From assembly GCF_001646785.1 (NCBI RefSeq), contig NZ_LRRH01000022.1, positions 1 through 64,000 of the forward strand: a DNA stretch of 64,000 nucleotides. Reading direction: 5' to 3'. Of the stretch, positions 8,422-16,297 are shown in pieces (the first letter of the stretch is position 1; every line of letters starts with the position of its first letter). The DNA comes from Rhodococcus phenolicus. Lineage in GTDB: Bacteria > Actinomycetota > Actinomycetes > Mycobacteriales > Mycobacteriaceae. The notes beneath the pieces are model-generated. The model was not told the origin of the DNA and ran no database searches. It saw nothing but the letters and a program-made list of their open reading frames with translations. The position numbers and the translations under genes are program-made.

Positions 8422-9105
8422 TCAGGCGGAGGTCAGCAGCGCACCCACCATCCGGCTCATCACCGACGTTGCGTCGGGAATCGACAGTCTCATCACGTCC
8501 CGCAGAGAGACCCATGTCGGCCACGTGAGGGTGATCCCCAGCGCCTGCACCACCTCGCGACGGCGGACGTCGTCGAGCCCGGCGAGCTCGCGGGCGAACA
8601 ACTTCTCGGCCTCCGACCTCACGCCGTGCAGGTACCACACTCGATTGCGCTGCAGTTGACGGGAGAACGGTGCCCGGATCTCCGACGACCGCGCGAACGG
8701 CGCGATGAATTCGAGGACCTCGGCACGCTGCCGGCAGTACGCCCCGAGCCGTTCGGTCAGCGGCAGGTCCGCGTCGATCGGTGCGATCATCGCATCCTGG
8801 CGGCGCATCACTTCCGCGCCCGTGACCGCGAACAGGGTCTCGAGGTCGTTGAAATTCCCCCACAACGACCGCAGCGACACCCCGGCCCGGTCCGCGATCT
8901 GCGCGCCCGTCGGTTTGAGTTCGCCCGCCCGGATCAGCGCGATGTGCGCCTCGACGACCACGCGGCGGGTCCGCTCGGCCCGTGCCATGCGACCGTCCGC
9001 GACTTGTTGCGAGTCTTCCTGTCCCCCGGCAGCATCGACCGATACCACGTCCTCGCGAGACGGAATCACCCGCACCGCAGGTGTGCTTCCACTGACAGCC
9101 CCCAC
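8422..9105 (-). CDS. TetR family transcriptional regulator
   Basis: The protein has a TetR-type DNA-binding region, including the recognition helix stretch GAQIADRAGVSLRSLWGNF, followed by a divergent ligand-binding domain rich in Arg and Leu. The start is uncertain. GTG 9105 has GGGGGA 5 bases upstream and gives 227 aa with an unusually long, poorly structured N-terminus. ATG 8988 would give a more typical length with a weaker ribosome site. It lies just downstream of the esterase gene (stop at 9125), so it may regulate that enzyme. Confidence 0.8.
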   Translation of the reverse strand: MGAVSGSTPAVRVIPSREDVVSVDAAGGQEDSQQVADGRMARAERTRRVVVEAHIALIRAGELKPTGAQIADRAGVSLRSLWGNFNDLETLFAVTGAEVMRRQDAMIAPIDADLPLTERLGAYCRQRAEVLEFIAPFARSSEIRAPFSRQLQRNRVWYLHGVRSEAEKLFARELAGLDDVRRREVVQALGITLTWPTWVSLRDVMRLSIPDATSVMSRMVGALLTSA

Positions 9106-9124
9106 CGAATCCCCCAGTTTCGTT

Positions 9125-10102
9125 CTAGTCGTTCTCCAGCACCGCTGTTCTCGCGGTGGCGCGAATGATCGAATCACACAGGGAGGCGGTTGCGCGACGG
9201 GTCAGGGCCGCGCCCCGAACCAGCGAAAAGCCGTGGAATGCGCCGGGCCAGAGGTGCAGCTCGACCCGGACGCCGGCGTGAAGGAGGCGCTGGGCGTATT
9301 CCAGCCCTTCGTCACGCAGCGGATCGAGTTCGTTGACGGTGATGTAGGTGGCCGGCAGCCCGGAGAGGTCCGGTTGCCGGGCCGGAACCGCGTCGGCGGT
9401 CGGAGGCCGCTCACCGAGGTAGTGCCGCCAGCTCAGCGCCGCCTTGGTGTTGTCCCACACCGGGGTATCCGTTCCGTTGCGCATCGAGGCGGTTTCGAGC
9501 CGGTCGTCGAGTTCCGGTTCGAGCAGTACCTGCAGCGCGATCGGCGGGCCGCCGTGGTCCCGGGCGCGCACGGCGACACTGGCGGCCAGGCCACCGCCCG
9601 CGGAGTCGCCGACGAGGACGATCCGGTCCGGGTCGATGTCGAGATGTGCCGCGCTCGAGGCGATCCAGCTCAGTGCGGCATAGCAGTCGTCGACCGCGGC
9701 GGGGTAGGGATGCTCCGGAGCGAGCCGGTAGTCGACGGAGACCACGACCGCTCCGGTGCGCCGGGCGATCACCGCGTTCAGGCCGTCGCTCTGGGCGGCC
9801 GACCCCAGCACGAACCCGCCACCGTGGATCTCGACGACGACCGCGCGCGACCCGAAGTTGCCGTCCGGGCAGGCGTCGGGCACGAACAACCGGACCGGAA
9901 TCTCCGGACCGTCGTGGGCGCCGGGGACCAGCCACTCCTCGACGGTGACACCGGACGTGTCGGCGGGACCGAGCGTCGCCATCAACGCGTCGAACGTGCG
10001 GCGGGCCTCGTCCAGGTCGTCGAGGCGCAGGTCGGGGAGCTGCGCGACGGCAGCGGCGAGATCGGGATCGACCGTCGCCGAGAACGGCATAATCTCACTC
10101 AT
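9125..10102 (-). CDS. Alpha/beta hydrolase fold-3 (HSL family) esterase
   Basis: The 325-aa protein carries the hormone-sensitive-lipase oxyanion motif HGGG (93-96) and the nucleophile motif GDSAGG with Ser167. Asp in NELDPL and His in PGAFHGF complete the catalytic triad. It has no signal peptide, so it should be a cytosolic carboxylesterase for short-chain or aromatic esters. ATG 10102 is used; an in-frame GTG at 10114 is possible. It is followed 19 bases downstream by a TetR gene that may control it. Confidence 0.9.
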   Translation of the reverse strand: MSEIMPFSATVDPDLAAAVAQLPDLRLDDLDEARRTFDALMATLGPADTSGVTVEEWLVPGAHDGPEIPVRLFVPDACPDGNFGSRAVVVEIHGGGFVLGSAAQSDGLNAVIARRTGAVVVSVDYRLAPEHPYPAAVDDCYAALSWIASSAAHLDIDPDRIVLVGDSAGGGLAASVAVRARDHGGPPIALQVLLEPELDDRLETASMRNGTDTPVWDNTKAALSWRHYLGERPPTADAVPARQPDLSGLPATYITVNELDPLRDEGLEYAQRLLHAGVRVELHLWPGAFHGFSLVRGAALTRRATASLCDSIIRATARTAVLEND

Positions 10103-10156
10103 GCCGGATGACACTAATTGATTCGGCAGTCCCGGTGCAGATTTTCCGTCCCACCG

Positions 10157-10184
10157 GTCCCGGGGCGGGAATCCGCCCCGGGAC
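10157..10184 (-). terminator. Strong hairpin between the acyl-CoA dehydrogenase and esterase genes
   Basis: GTCCCGGGGCGG (10157-10168) pairs perfectly with CCGCCCCGGGAC (10173-10184) around the loop GAAT. It lies just past the dehydrogenase stop codon on the minus strand and should end that transcript. No U-tract is present, as is usual in actinobacteria. Confidence 0.7.
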
Positions 10185-10195
10185 CCGCCACGGTT

Positions 10196-11422
10196 CTACT
10201 CGGCGAGCAGGCCCTTCGCGATGTGCGTCACCTGGATCTCGTTGCTTCCCGCGTAGATCATCAACGACTTCGCGTCGCGCGCGAGCTGCTCGACGCGGTA
10301 CTCGGCCATGTAGCCGTTGCCGCCGAACAACTGCACCGCCTCCATCGCCACCTCGGTCGCCGCGCGCGAGGAGTACAGCTTCATCGCCGACGCCTCGGAC
10401 AGACTCACCGGCTTGCCGGACCCGGCACGCTCGATCGCGCTGAACACCATGTTCTGGACATTGATCCGCGCGACCTCCATCTCGGCGAGCTTGAGCTGGA
10501 TGAGCTGGAACTGCGCGATCTCCTGCCCCCACAGCTTGCGGGACTTGGCGTACGCGGTGCACAGCTTCAGGCACTGTTCGATGATGCCGAGGGACAGGTA
10601 GGCGATGCCGATCCGTTCGGCGGCGAAGGATTCCTTCGCGCTGTCCTTGCCGTCGCTCTTGCCACCGTCCTCGGTTTCGCCGAGGAGACGGTCGCGGGTG
10701 ATCCGGACGTTGTCGAAGAACAGCTCGCCGGTGGGCGAGGAGTTCATGCCCATCTTCTTGAACGGCGCACTCTGCGTCAGACCCTCCATGCCCTTGTCGA
10801 GCACGAACGCGAGCACCTTGCGGTCGCGGCGATCGACACTCGCGTCGCCCTCGTCGAGCTTCGCGTAGACGATGATGACGTCGGCGTACGGGCCGTTGGT
10901 GATGAACGTCTTCTGTCCGTTGAGGATGTAGTCCTCACCGTCGCGGCGCACGGTGGACTTCATGCCGCCGAACGCGTCGGAACCGGAGTCCGGTTCGGTG
11001 ATCGCCCAGGCGCCGACCTTCTCCATCGTCACCAGCTCCGGCAGCCAGCGCTTCTTCTGGGCAAGGGTGCCGCGGCTGCGGATCGTGCCGGCGGTCAGGC
11101 CGAGACTCACCCCCATCGACGCGACGAGGCCCAGACTGACGCCTGCGATCTCGATGTTGAGCAGCGCCGCCATCCCGGGGGAACCGCCCATGCCGCCGGA
11201 CTTGGCGGGCGCGCTCTCCCCCGCCTCCTCGCGGGCGAGTGCCTTCGCCAGCGATTCCCTGGCCATCTCGTCGATGCCGAACGCCGCGAACATCTTGCGG
11301 ATGATGTCGTACGGCGGCAGCTCACCGCTCTCGAGCTCGTCGACGTGGGGGCGGATTTCCTTCTCGATGAATCCGCGGAGAACGTCGCGGAACATGAGGT
11401 CGGTGTCTGACCACTCGTACAT
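10196..11422 (-). CDS. Acyl-CoA dehydrogenase
   Basis: The 408-aa flavoprotein has the FAD-binding signature WAITEPDSGSDA, the substrate loop NGQKTFITNG and the helical C-terminal domain ending MIYAGSNEIQ. In that last motif Ala stands where many family members have the catalytic Glu (YEGT). This is common among mycobacterial-type FadE proteins, whose base lies elsewhere. It should oxidise an acyl-CoA at the alpha-beta bond in the cytosol. There is no Shine-Dalgarno sequence: the ATG follows a TATATT element by six bases, suggesting a leaderless message (see 11429-11450). Confidence 0.88.
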   Translation of the reverse strand: MYEWSDTDLMFRDVLRGFIEKEIRPHVDELESGELPPYDIIRKMFAAFGIDEMARESLAKALAREEAGESAPAKSGGMGGSPGMAALLNIEIAGVSLGLVASMGVSLGLTAGTIRSRGTLAQKKRWLPELVTMEKVGAWAITEPDSGSDAFGGMKSTVRRDGEDYILNGQKTFITNGPYADVIIVYAKLDEGDASVDRRDRKVLAFVLDKGMEGLTQSAPFKKMGMNSSPTGELFFDNVRITRDRLLGETEDGGKSDGKDSAKESFAAERIGIAYLSLGIIEQCLKLCTAYAKSRKLWGQEIAQFQLIQLKLAEMEVARINVQNMVFSAIERAGSGKPVSLSEASAMKLYSSRAATEVAMEAVQLFGGNGYMAEYRVEQLARDAKSLMIYAGSNEIQVTHIAKGLLAE

Positions 11423-11428
11423 GATCGC

Positions 11429-11450
11429 AATATAGAACAGGTTCCTGTTC
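11429..11450 (-). promoter_or_regulatory. Leaderless promoter overlapped by a perfect palindromic operator
   Basis: Read on the minus strand, the perfect 16-base palindrome GAACAGGAACCTGTTC (11450-11435) is followed directly by TATATT (11434-11429), six bases, then the ATG at 11422. Transcription would start at or next to the A of ATG. A repressor on the palindrome would block the -35/-10 region. The regulator is not identified. Confidence 0.55.
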
Positions 11451-11610
11451 GTCGTACAGCAGTCGCCCCGTTCTCGTCCCCGATGGCGATGTCGCCGGGC
11501 CGACCACCCCACCCCGGACGAGAGCCGGGTCTCGCTATTAGTTCGTGCGCTACTTATATGTGTACGATCTATATCGACGATCGTGACGACACGAGGAAGC
11601 GAGACGGCAC

Positions 11611-11994
11611 ATGCACACTCGACCCGGCCCCGTCCGGTGGACCGCCTACGCATTCGGGCGCCCCTTGCCCGCTTCGATGCGCGAATGGGTCCGCAACGAC
11701 CTGGTCGGCGATCACGCCGTCCTCCGGCACATGATCCGGAGCCAGATCCCGTTCCTCCCCGTCTACGCAGCGTTCATGCTGCTGCCCGGCCCGATCTGGC
11801 TCCGGGTGAGCACGGTCGGACTCGGCGTGATGCTGTCACTGTTCTTCTCCGTGGCGTACATGGCCCACAACCGCATGCGCCGCCTGGAGAAGAACGGACT
11901 GCCGGGCAACCTCGAGAACGAGCGGGTCCTGCAGCGCCGCGCAGCCGAGCAGGCCGCCTACGAACGGTGGCGCAGCACCCTGAGCTCGCGCTGA
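11611..11994 (+). CDS. DUF5313 family small membrane protein
   Basis: The 127-aa protein has an N-terminal YAFGRPLPASMREWV motif, then two hydrophobic segments (about residues 46-62 and 66-84) and a charged, Arg/Glu-rich tail, the layout of the DUF5313 family found in mycobacteria and relatives. The function is unknown and the inner membrane is the likely location. The ribosome site is weak and the upstream region is locally AT-rich. It is divergent from the acyl-CoA dehydrogenase and convergent with a TetR gene only five bases away. Confidence 0.75.
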   Translation: MHTRPGPVRWTAYAFGRPLPASMREWVRNDLVGDHAVLRHMIRSQIPFLPVYAAFMLLPGPIWLRVSTVGLGVMLSLFFSVAYMAHNRMRRLEKNGLPGNLENERVLQRRAAEQAAYERWRSTLSSR

Positions 11995-11999
11995 CGGAG

Positions 12000-12593
12000 T
12001 CAGCCGCCGATGAGCTCCGCGACCATCTCGCGCCCCCGCCGCAACGGCGAATCGGTCCGCTCGAGCTTCGACCCGGCGAACGCGCCGTCGTAGATCAGCC
12101 GGATCCGCAGCGCGACGGCATCCGGTTCGGCAACGCCGGCCGCCGTGAGCAACTCGACGAGTGTGCCACGCAGCCACTCCCGGTGGGCGACCACCGGCGC
12201 GAACGACTCGTCCGGGAATTCCGTTGCCGCATTGGAGTATTGGCACCCGCGATATCCCTTCGACGGCGCCGACGCGAGCGCCAGGTCGAAGAACGCGAGA
12301 ATCTTCGCCGCCGGGTCCTGCATTCCGGCGACCGCGTCCACCCACCGGGCGCGGTCGCGGCGGTCCAGCCGATCCAGGTAGGCGACCACCAGTGCATCCT
12401 TGGAGCCGTAGGCCGAGTACAGACTCGCGCGCGCGACTCCGGATTCGGCGAGGATGCGGTCGATGCCGACCGCCCGGATGCCGTGTTCCGAGAACAGCGC
12501 CGACGCGGTCTCCAGGAGTCTCTCGGCCGGACCGGGCTTGCCGACGCGAGGATTCCGGCCGATGTTCGACTCACCGCGGGTGGAGACTGTCAC
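12000..12593 (-). CDS. TetR family transcriptional regulator
   Basis: This 197-aa protein has a clear TetR N-terminus: LLETASALFSEHGIRAVGID, then ILAESGVARASLYSAYGSKD as the helix-turn-helix. The start is GTG 12593. A palindrome at 12622-12637 lies 28 bases upstream, between this gene and the divergent sulfur-type operon, so it probably represses itself and perhaps that operon. The Cys in YRGCQYSN could serve in thiol sensing; this is speculation. Confidence 0.85.
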   Translation of the reverse strand: MTVSTRGESNIGRNPRVGKPGPAERLLETASALFSEHGIRAVGIDRILAESGVARASLYSAYGSKDALVVAYLDRLDRRDRARWVDAVAGMQDPAAKILAFFDLALASAPSKGYRGCQYSNAATEFPDESFAPVVAHREWLRGTLVELLTAAGVAEPDAVALRIRLIYDGAFAGSKLERTDSPLRRGREMVAELIGG

Positions 12594-12621
12594 ACCTCGA
12601 GACTAACGGACCGTCGCAATA

Positions 12622-12637
12622 GACAGATCGGTCTGTC
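12622..12637. promoter_or_regulatory. TetR-type palindromic operator
   Basis: GACAGATCGGTCTGTC is a perfect 6-4-6 inverted repeat of the ACAG-N6-CTGT type bound by many TetR proteins. It lies between the TetR gene (start 12593) and the candidate -10 TACTGT (12644-12649) of the leader peptide gene, so it overlaps where the -35 should be. Confidence 0.65.
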
Positions 12638-12656
12638 CGCCTGTACTGTCACGTTC

Positions 12657-12740
12657 GTGACCCGCCGCCAGCTGACCCGCCGCCTGCACGTGGACCTCGT
12701 GCGCGTGGCCGGCGCCGCGTGTTGTCACATTCCCCGCTGA
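12657..12740 (+). CDS. 27-aa leader peptide with a Cys-Cys pair (probable cysteine-responsive attenuator uORF)
   Basis: GTG 12657 to TGA 12740 encodes a 27-residue peptide that is Arg-rich at the start and contains HVDLVRVAGAACC near its end. Short actinobacterial leader peptides with HVDL and terminal cysteines are known upstream of sulfate, sulfonate and cysteine genes. Poly-cysteine uORFs have been described as cysteine-responsive attenuators in mycobacteria. The Cys codons are TGT TGT (12720-12725). TACTGT seven bases before the GTG suggests leaderless translation. An uptake-type operon begins 102 bases after the stop. The function as an attenuator is inferred. Confidence 0.7.
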   Translation: MTRRQLTRRLHVDLVRVAGAACCHIPR

Positions 12741-12799
12741 CCGGCGACACCCACGTCTTTCCCGGGCATTCACGCCCGTTCACCGTGCCCGGGCGCCGG
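12741..12799 (+). promoter_or_regulatory. Competing hairpins after the Cys-Cys leader peptide
   Basis: CCCGGGCA (12761-12768) pairs with TGCCCGGG (12786-12793), and CCGGCG (12741-12746) pairs with CGCCGG (12794-12799). GCCGGCGCC inside the uORF (12708-12716), immediately before the Cys codons, is the exact complement of GGCGCCGGC (12792-12800). Ribosome position on the uORF could therefore choose between structures. Confidence 0.55.
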
Positions 12800-12842
12800 C
12801 GCAGCGACACACCCCAAACCCGTTCCATCGGAAGGTGCCCTC

Positions 12843-13358
12843 ATGTCCCTGTACCTGTACGAACTCGTGCCCACCGACGGCCAGGTCGACGCCGCGATCA
12901 AGGCATTCGACGCCGAGGTCACCTCGGCCGGTGGCGAACTCATCGAATCGCAGGTCACGACCGGCGGCGCCCGCGTCTTCGCGATCGCCGAGTTCAGCGC
13001 GTGCCGCGCCGCCCAGCTCGAGGCCGCCCAGCTCGACGTCGCGGAGATCCTGGGACCCGACGAGGTTCGCCTCGTGGGAGCCGACCTGGAACAGATCAAG
13101 GCGGCCCGCCCCGAGGCCGGCTACCTCGTCGAGTGGGACATCCCCGACACCATCGACATGGACACCTACCTGGCACGCAAGAAGGCCAACTCGCCGAAGT
13201 ACGCGAACGTCCCCGAAGTGAGCTTCCTGCGCACCTACGTCCGCGAGGACATGGACAAGTGCCTGTGCTTCTACAACGCCCCCGACGAGGCCGCGGTCGT
13301 CCGCGCCCGCGAGGCCGTCAGCACTCCGATCGACCGCATCCACTCCCTCGAAGGATGA
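12843..13358 (+). CDS. DUF4242-type (nickel-binding-protein-like) small protein
   Basis: The 171-aa protein looks like two ferredoxin-like halves. The C-terminal half (about 92-171), with YLVEWDIPDTIDMDTYLARK, CLCFYNAPDE and a final DRIHSLE, resembles DUF4242, a family that includes the Streptomyces Ni-binding protein SCO4226. The N-terminal half is more divergent. GGAAGG lies 7 bases before the ATG. It is the first gene of a five-gene operon with a flavin enzyme and ABC transporter, four bases from the next gene. Its role there is unknown. Confidence 0.7.
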   Translation: MSLYLYELVPTDGQVDAAIKAFDAEVTSAGGELIESQVTTGGARVFAIAEFSACRAAQLEAAQLDVAEILGPDEVRLVGADLEQIKAARPEAGYLVEWDIPDTIDMDTYLARKKANSPKYANVPEVSFLRTYVREDMDKCLCFYNAPDEAAVVRAREAVSTPIDRIHSLEG

Positions 13359-13362
13359 CCAG

Positions 13363-14412
13363 ATGACCGCGGCCATGGAACGAACCGACGAGCACCAGCG
13401 CCGGACGATCGCCGAATTCGTGCGTGATCGCGCAGCCGCGCTGGACCGTGGAGAAACCGACACCCGAACCGATCTCGCCCGCGTCGGCGAACTCGGGCTC
13501 ATCGCGTCCGGACTCGACGGCGGCGAACTCCGGGAGATGGTCGCGGTCATCGAGGACATCGCCGCCGAATCACTCGCGGTCGGGTTCTCACTGTGGGCTC
13601 AGCGCATGGCGCTCGAGTACATCGACCGGGCGCCGGCGTCGCTGCGCGCGAAGTTCCGCGACGACCTGTGCGCGGGGCGCCGGGTGGGTGTCACCGCGAT
13701 GGCAGCCGCGATGAAACACCTTGCGGGACTGGGTGATCTGTCACTCGTGGCCGAGCGTACCGCGGACGGGCTCGAGGTGTCCGGGCCGATCCACTGGGCG
13801 TCCAACGTGTTCGACGATGCACTCATCGTCTTCCCGGCGCGCACCGCGAGCGGCGACGGCATCGTCGCAGCGGTCCGAGCCGACACCCCCGGGGTCCGCA
13901 TCGATCCCCGGCCCGACCTGCTCGCCCTCGGTGCGACCGCGTCCACGTCGCTGACCTTCGACCGGGTGCACGTCCCTGCGGGCCAGGTCGTCTCCGAAGA
14001 CCTGCGGTCGTTCTGCGGCACCATCCGCCCCACCTTCCTGCTGCTGCAGACCTCCTTCTGCGTCGGGATCTCCCGCACCGCGCTCGACGAATCCGGCACC
14101 CGCACCACCGGTCTCGGCGCACAGTTCGCCGGCGAGTACGACGCGCTGCGGAATCGCTTCGACGGCCTGCGCGACCGCCTCCACGAATACGCCGCGGCTC
14201 CGGCATCGGTGGACCCGGCCGATCTGTTGCGGCTGCGCCTCGACGGATCGCTGGTCGCTGTCGAGGCGACCCGGCTCGAATCGACTCTGCGCGGTGGTGC
14301 CGGCTACGCGTCGGCGAGCGCAACCAACCGCCGCTTCCGCGAAGCAGCGTTCCTGCCCATTCAATCGCCGTCGGAAGGACAGCTTCGGTGGGAACTGTCG
14401 CAGTACGAGTAG
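13363..14412 (+). CDS. Acyl-CoA-dehydrogenase-like flavin enzyme (possible DszC/SfnB-type monooxygenase)
   Basis: The 349-aa protein has the helical N-terminal domain, a middle beta domain (LSLVAERTADGLEVSGPIHWASN, split here over residues near 126-148) and the shortened C-terminal helices of the acyl-CoA dehydrogenase fold. It lacks the usual PGSGSD and YEGT signatures. FMN-dependent relatives such as DszC and SfnB act on organosulfur compounds, which fits the Cys leader peptide and the sulfonate-type transporter in the same operon. The assignment to sulfur oxidation is inferred. The ABC gene starts inside its last 25 bases. Confidence 0.6.
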   Translation: MTAAMERTDEHQRRTIAEFVRDRAAALDRGETDTRTDLARVGELGLIASGLDGGELREMVAVIEDIAAESLAVGFSLWAQRMALEYIDRAPASLRAKFRDDLCAGRRVGVTAMAAAMKHLAGLGDLSLVAERTADGLEVSGPIHWASNVFDDALIVFPARTASGDGIVAAVRADTPGVRIDPRPDLLALGATASTSLTFDRVHVPAGQVVSEDLRSFCGTIRPTFLLLQTSFCVGISRTALDESGTRTTGLGAQFAGEYDALRNRFDGLRDRLHEYAAAPASVDPADLLRLRLDGSLVAVEATRLESTLRGGAGYASASATNRRFREAAFLPIQSPSEGQLRWELSQYE

Positions 14413-15134
14413 CTCAGGGATACAAGAGTTTTCCGGGTCTCACCGAACCCGTTCTCGGTGGCCTCGACCTGGACATCGACACCGGTGAATTCCTCGTGGT
14501 GCTCGGCAGCAGCGGCAGCGGGAAGTCCACGTTGCTGCGCATCGTCGCCGGCCTCGATCAACTCGACCGGGGCACGATCACCTGGCCCGAGACGGACGAC
14601 GCGGCCCGCCCGCACACGGGTGTGGTGTTCCAGCAACCGCTCCTGATGCCGTGGCTCACCGTTCGCGAGAACATCGGGTTCGGTGGACGTTTCGCGGCGC
14701 ACCGCGACCGTTTCGACGCCGTGTACGCAGACGAACTGCTCGACGCGTTCGGTCTCGCCGGTCTCGCCGACCGCTATCCGGAACAGCTCTCCGGCGGTCA
14801 GGCCCAACGGGTCGCGGTGATCCGGGCCGTCGCCGTGCGGCCGCGACTGCTGCTGCTCGACGAACCGTTCAGCGCGCTCGATCCGGCGATTCGCGCGGAC
14901 CTGCAGGACTGGCTGGGCGACCTGGCCCGCGAACTCGGCTTCACCACGGTGCTCGTCACCCACGACATCGACGAGGCACTGCGGCTCGCCGGACGCATCG
15001 CCCTGCTCGGGACCGGCGGCCGGGTCCAGCAACAGTGGCATCTCGATCGGGCCGGGTTCACCGATTCCGAGCGGCAGCGGCTGCGCACCGAGATCTTCGC
15101 CCGCTACCGCGACTCCACGCTCGAAACAGCATGA
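14388..15134 (+). CDS. ABC transporter ATP-binding protein (SsuB/TauB/NrtD-like)
   Basis: The 248-aa ATPase has Walker A LGSSGSGKST, a Q-loop in VVFQQPLLMPWL, the signature LSGGQAQR and Walker B LLLLDEPFSALDP, followed by VTHDIDEAL. The FQQ...LMPW Q-loop is typical of nitrate/sulfonate/taurine importers. The start is GTG 14388, with GGAAGGA 8 bases upstream, overlapping the preceding gene by 25 bases. It energises uptake with the binding protein and permease that follow by ATGA overlaps. Confidence 0.88.
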   Translation: MGTVAVRVAQGYKSFPGLTEPVLGGLDLDIDTGEFLVVLGSSGSGKSTLLRIVAGLDQLDRGTITWPETDDAARPHTGVVFQQPLLMPWLTVRENIGFGGRFAAHRDRFDAVYADELLDAFGLAGLADRYPEQLSGGQAQRVAVIRAVAVRPRLLLLDEPFSALDPAIRADLQDWLGDLARELGFTTVLVTHDIDEALRLAGRIALLGTGGRVQQQWHLDRAGFTDSERQRLRTEIFARYRDSTLETA

Positions 15135-16297
15135 GCGCGAGTATCGGCCGCCGGACTCTGCTGCGCGGTGCCGTAGGTCTCGCTGCGGCCGGTGGTGTCG
15201 CCGGCGTCCTCGACCTGGGCCGCGCCGCGAGCACGGACCGCACGAACACCACCGGCCGGCTGCGCATCGGTTATCTGCCGATCACCGACGCGGCGCCGCT
15301 GCTCGTGGCGCACCACGCCGGACTGTTCGCACCCGGTGTCGTGGACGACGCCCGGCCGGTCCTGTTCCGCAGCTGGGCCTCGCTGGCGGAGGCGTTCGTC
15401 ACCCGGCAGGTCGACGTGGTGCACCTGCTGATGCCGATGGCACTGCAGCTGCGGTATTCGCTGGGCAGCGCGGTGCGGGTGCTGGGCTGGAACCACACGA
15501 ACGGGTCCGCGCTCACCGTCGCCCCGGACGTCACCGAACTCGGGCAGCTGGCCGGTCGCCAGGTGGCGATCCCGTTCTGGTGGTCGATCCACAACATCAC
15601 CGTCCAGCAGATGCTGCGCGCCCACGGTCTGCGACCGGTGATCCGGCAGTCCGCGTCGCGATCGGCGGGCACCGTGGAACTGGTGGTGATGAGTCCGTCC
15701 GACATGATCCCGGCGCTCGCGAACGGCTCGATCGCCGCGTTCACCGTCGCCGACCCGTTCAACGCGGCGGCCGACCTGCGCGGCATCGGCCGCATCCACC
15801 GGTTCCTCGGTGACGTGTGGCGCGAGCACGCGTGCTGCGCCCTCCTCGTCCACGAGGACCTCATCGACCGCAATCCCGCTGTGGTGCAGCAGGTCTCGGA
15901 CTCCCTCGTGGCCGCACAGCTGCGGATCGCAGCAGACCGCGCCGCTGCCGCGAAGGCCCTCACCGACGGATATCTGCCGCAGCCGCTGCCCGCGGTGACC
16001 CGCGCTCTCACCTATCCCGAGCCACCGGGAACGATCCGGCACCCGCAGTGGCAACCGCAGCAGATCGGTTATCAGCCGTTCCCGTTCCCGAGTTTCACCG
16101 AGGCGCTGGCGCTGGCCATGCACGACACCGTCGTCGACGGCGACACCCGTTTCCTGTCGCGTCTCGATCCTGCGACCGTGCACACCGACCTGGTCGACGA
16201 CCGTTTCGTGCGCACGTCCCTGAGCCGGGTCGACGGCACCGCCGCGTTCGGTCTGCCCGCAGATCTCACCCGTATCGAGGAGGTCGATCCTTCATGA
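15131..16297 (+). CDS. ABC transporter substrate-binding protein, Tat-exported (SsuA/NrtA-like)
   Basis: The 388-aa protein begins with a twin-arginine signal (GRRTLLRG, Arg7-Arg8) and a hydrophobic alanine-rich segment. The mature part starts RLRIGYLPITDAAPLLVAHHAGLF, the hallmark of the nitrate/sulfonate/taurine/thiamine-precursor binding family; further matches are the WASLAEAF and PFWWSIHN stretches. No lipobox Cys is seen, so it is either soluble outside the membrane or held by its signal. The ligand is unknown; an organosulfur compound is inferred from the operon. Confidence 0.85.
   Translation: MSASIGRRTLLRGAVGLAAAGGVAGVLDLGRAASTDRTNTTGRLRIGYLPITDAAPLLVAHHAGLFAPGVVDDARPVLFRSWASLAEAFVTRQVDVVHLLMPMALQLRYSLGSAVRVLGWNHTNGSALTVAPDVTELGQLAGRQVAIPFWWSIHNITVQQMLRAHGLRPVIRQSASRSAGTVELVVMSPSDMIPALANGSIAAFTVADPFNAAADLRGIGRIHRFLGDVWREHACCALLVHEDLIDRNPAVVQQVSDSLVAAQLRIAADRAAAAKALTDGYLPQPLPAVTRALTYPEPPGTIRHPQWQPQQIGYQPFPFPSFTEALALAMHDTVVDGDTRFLSRLDPATVHTDLVDDRFVRTSLSRVDGTAAFGLPADLTRIEEVDPS

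Noticed and set aside
10196-11653. Extended N-terminus of the acyl-CoA dehydrogenase up to 11653.
   Set aside because: The extra residues do not look like the family and would run through the -10/palindrome region; the family N-terminus begins at ATG 11422.
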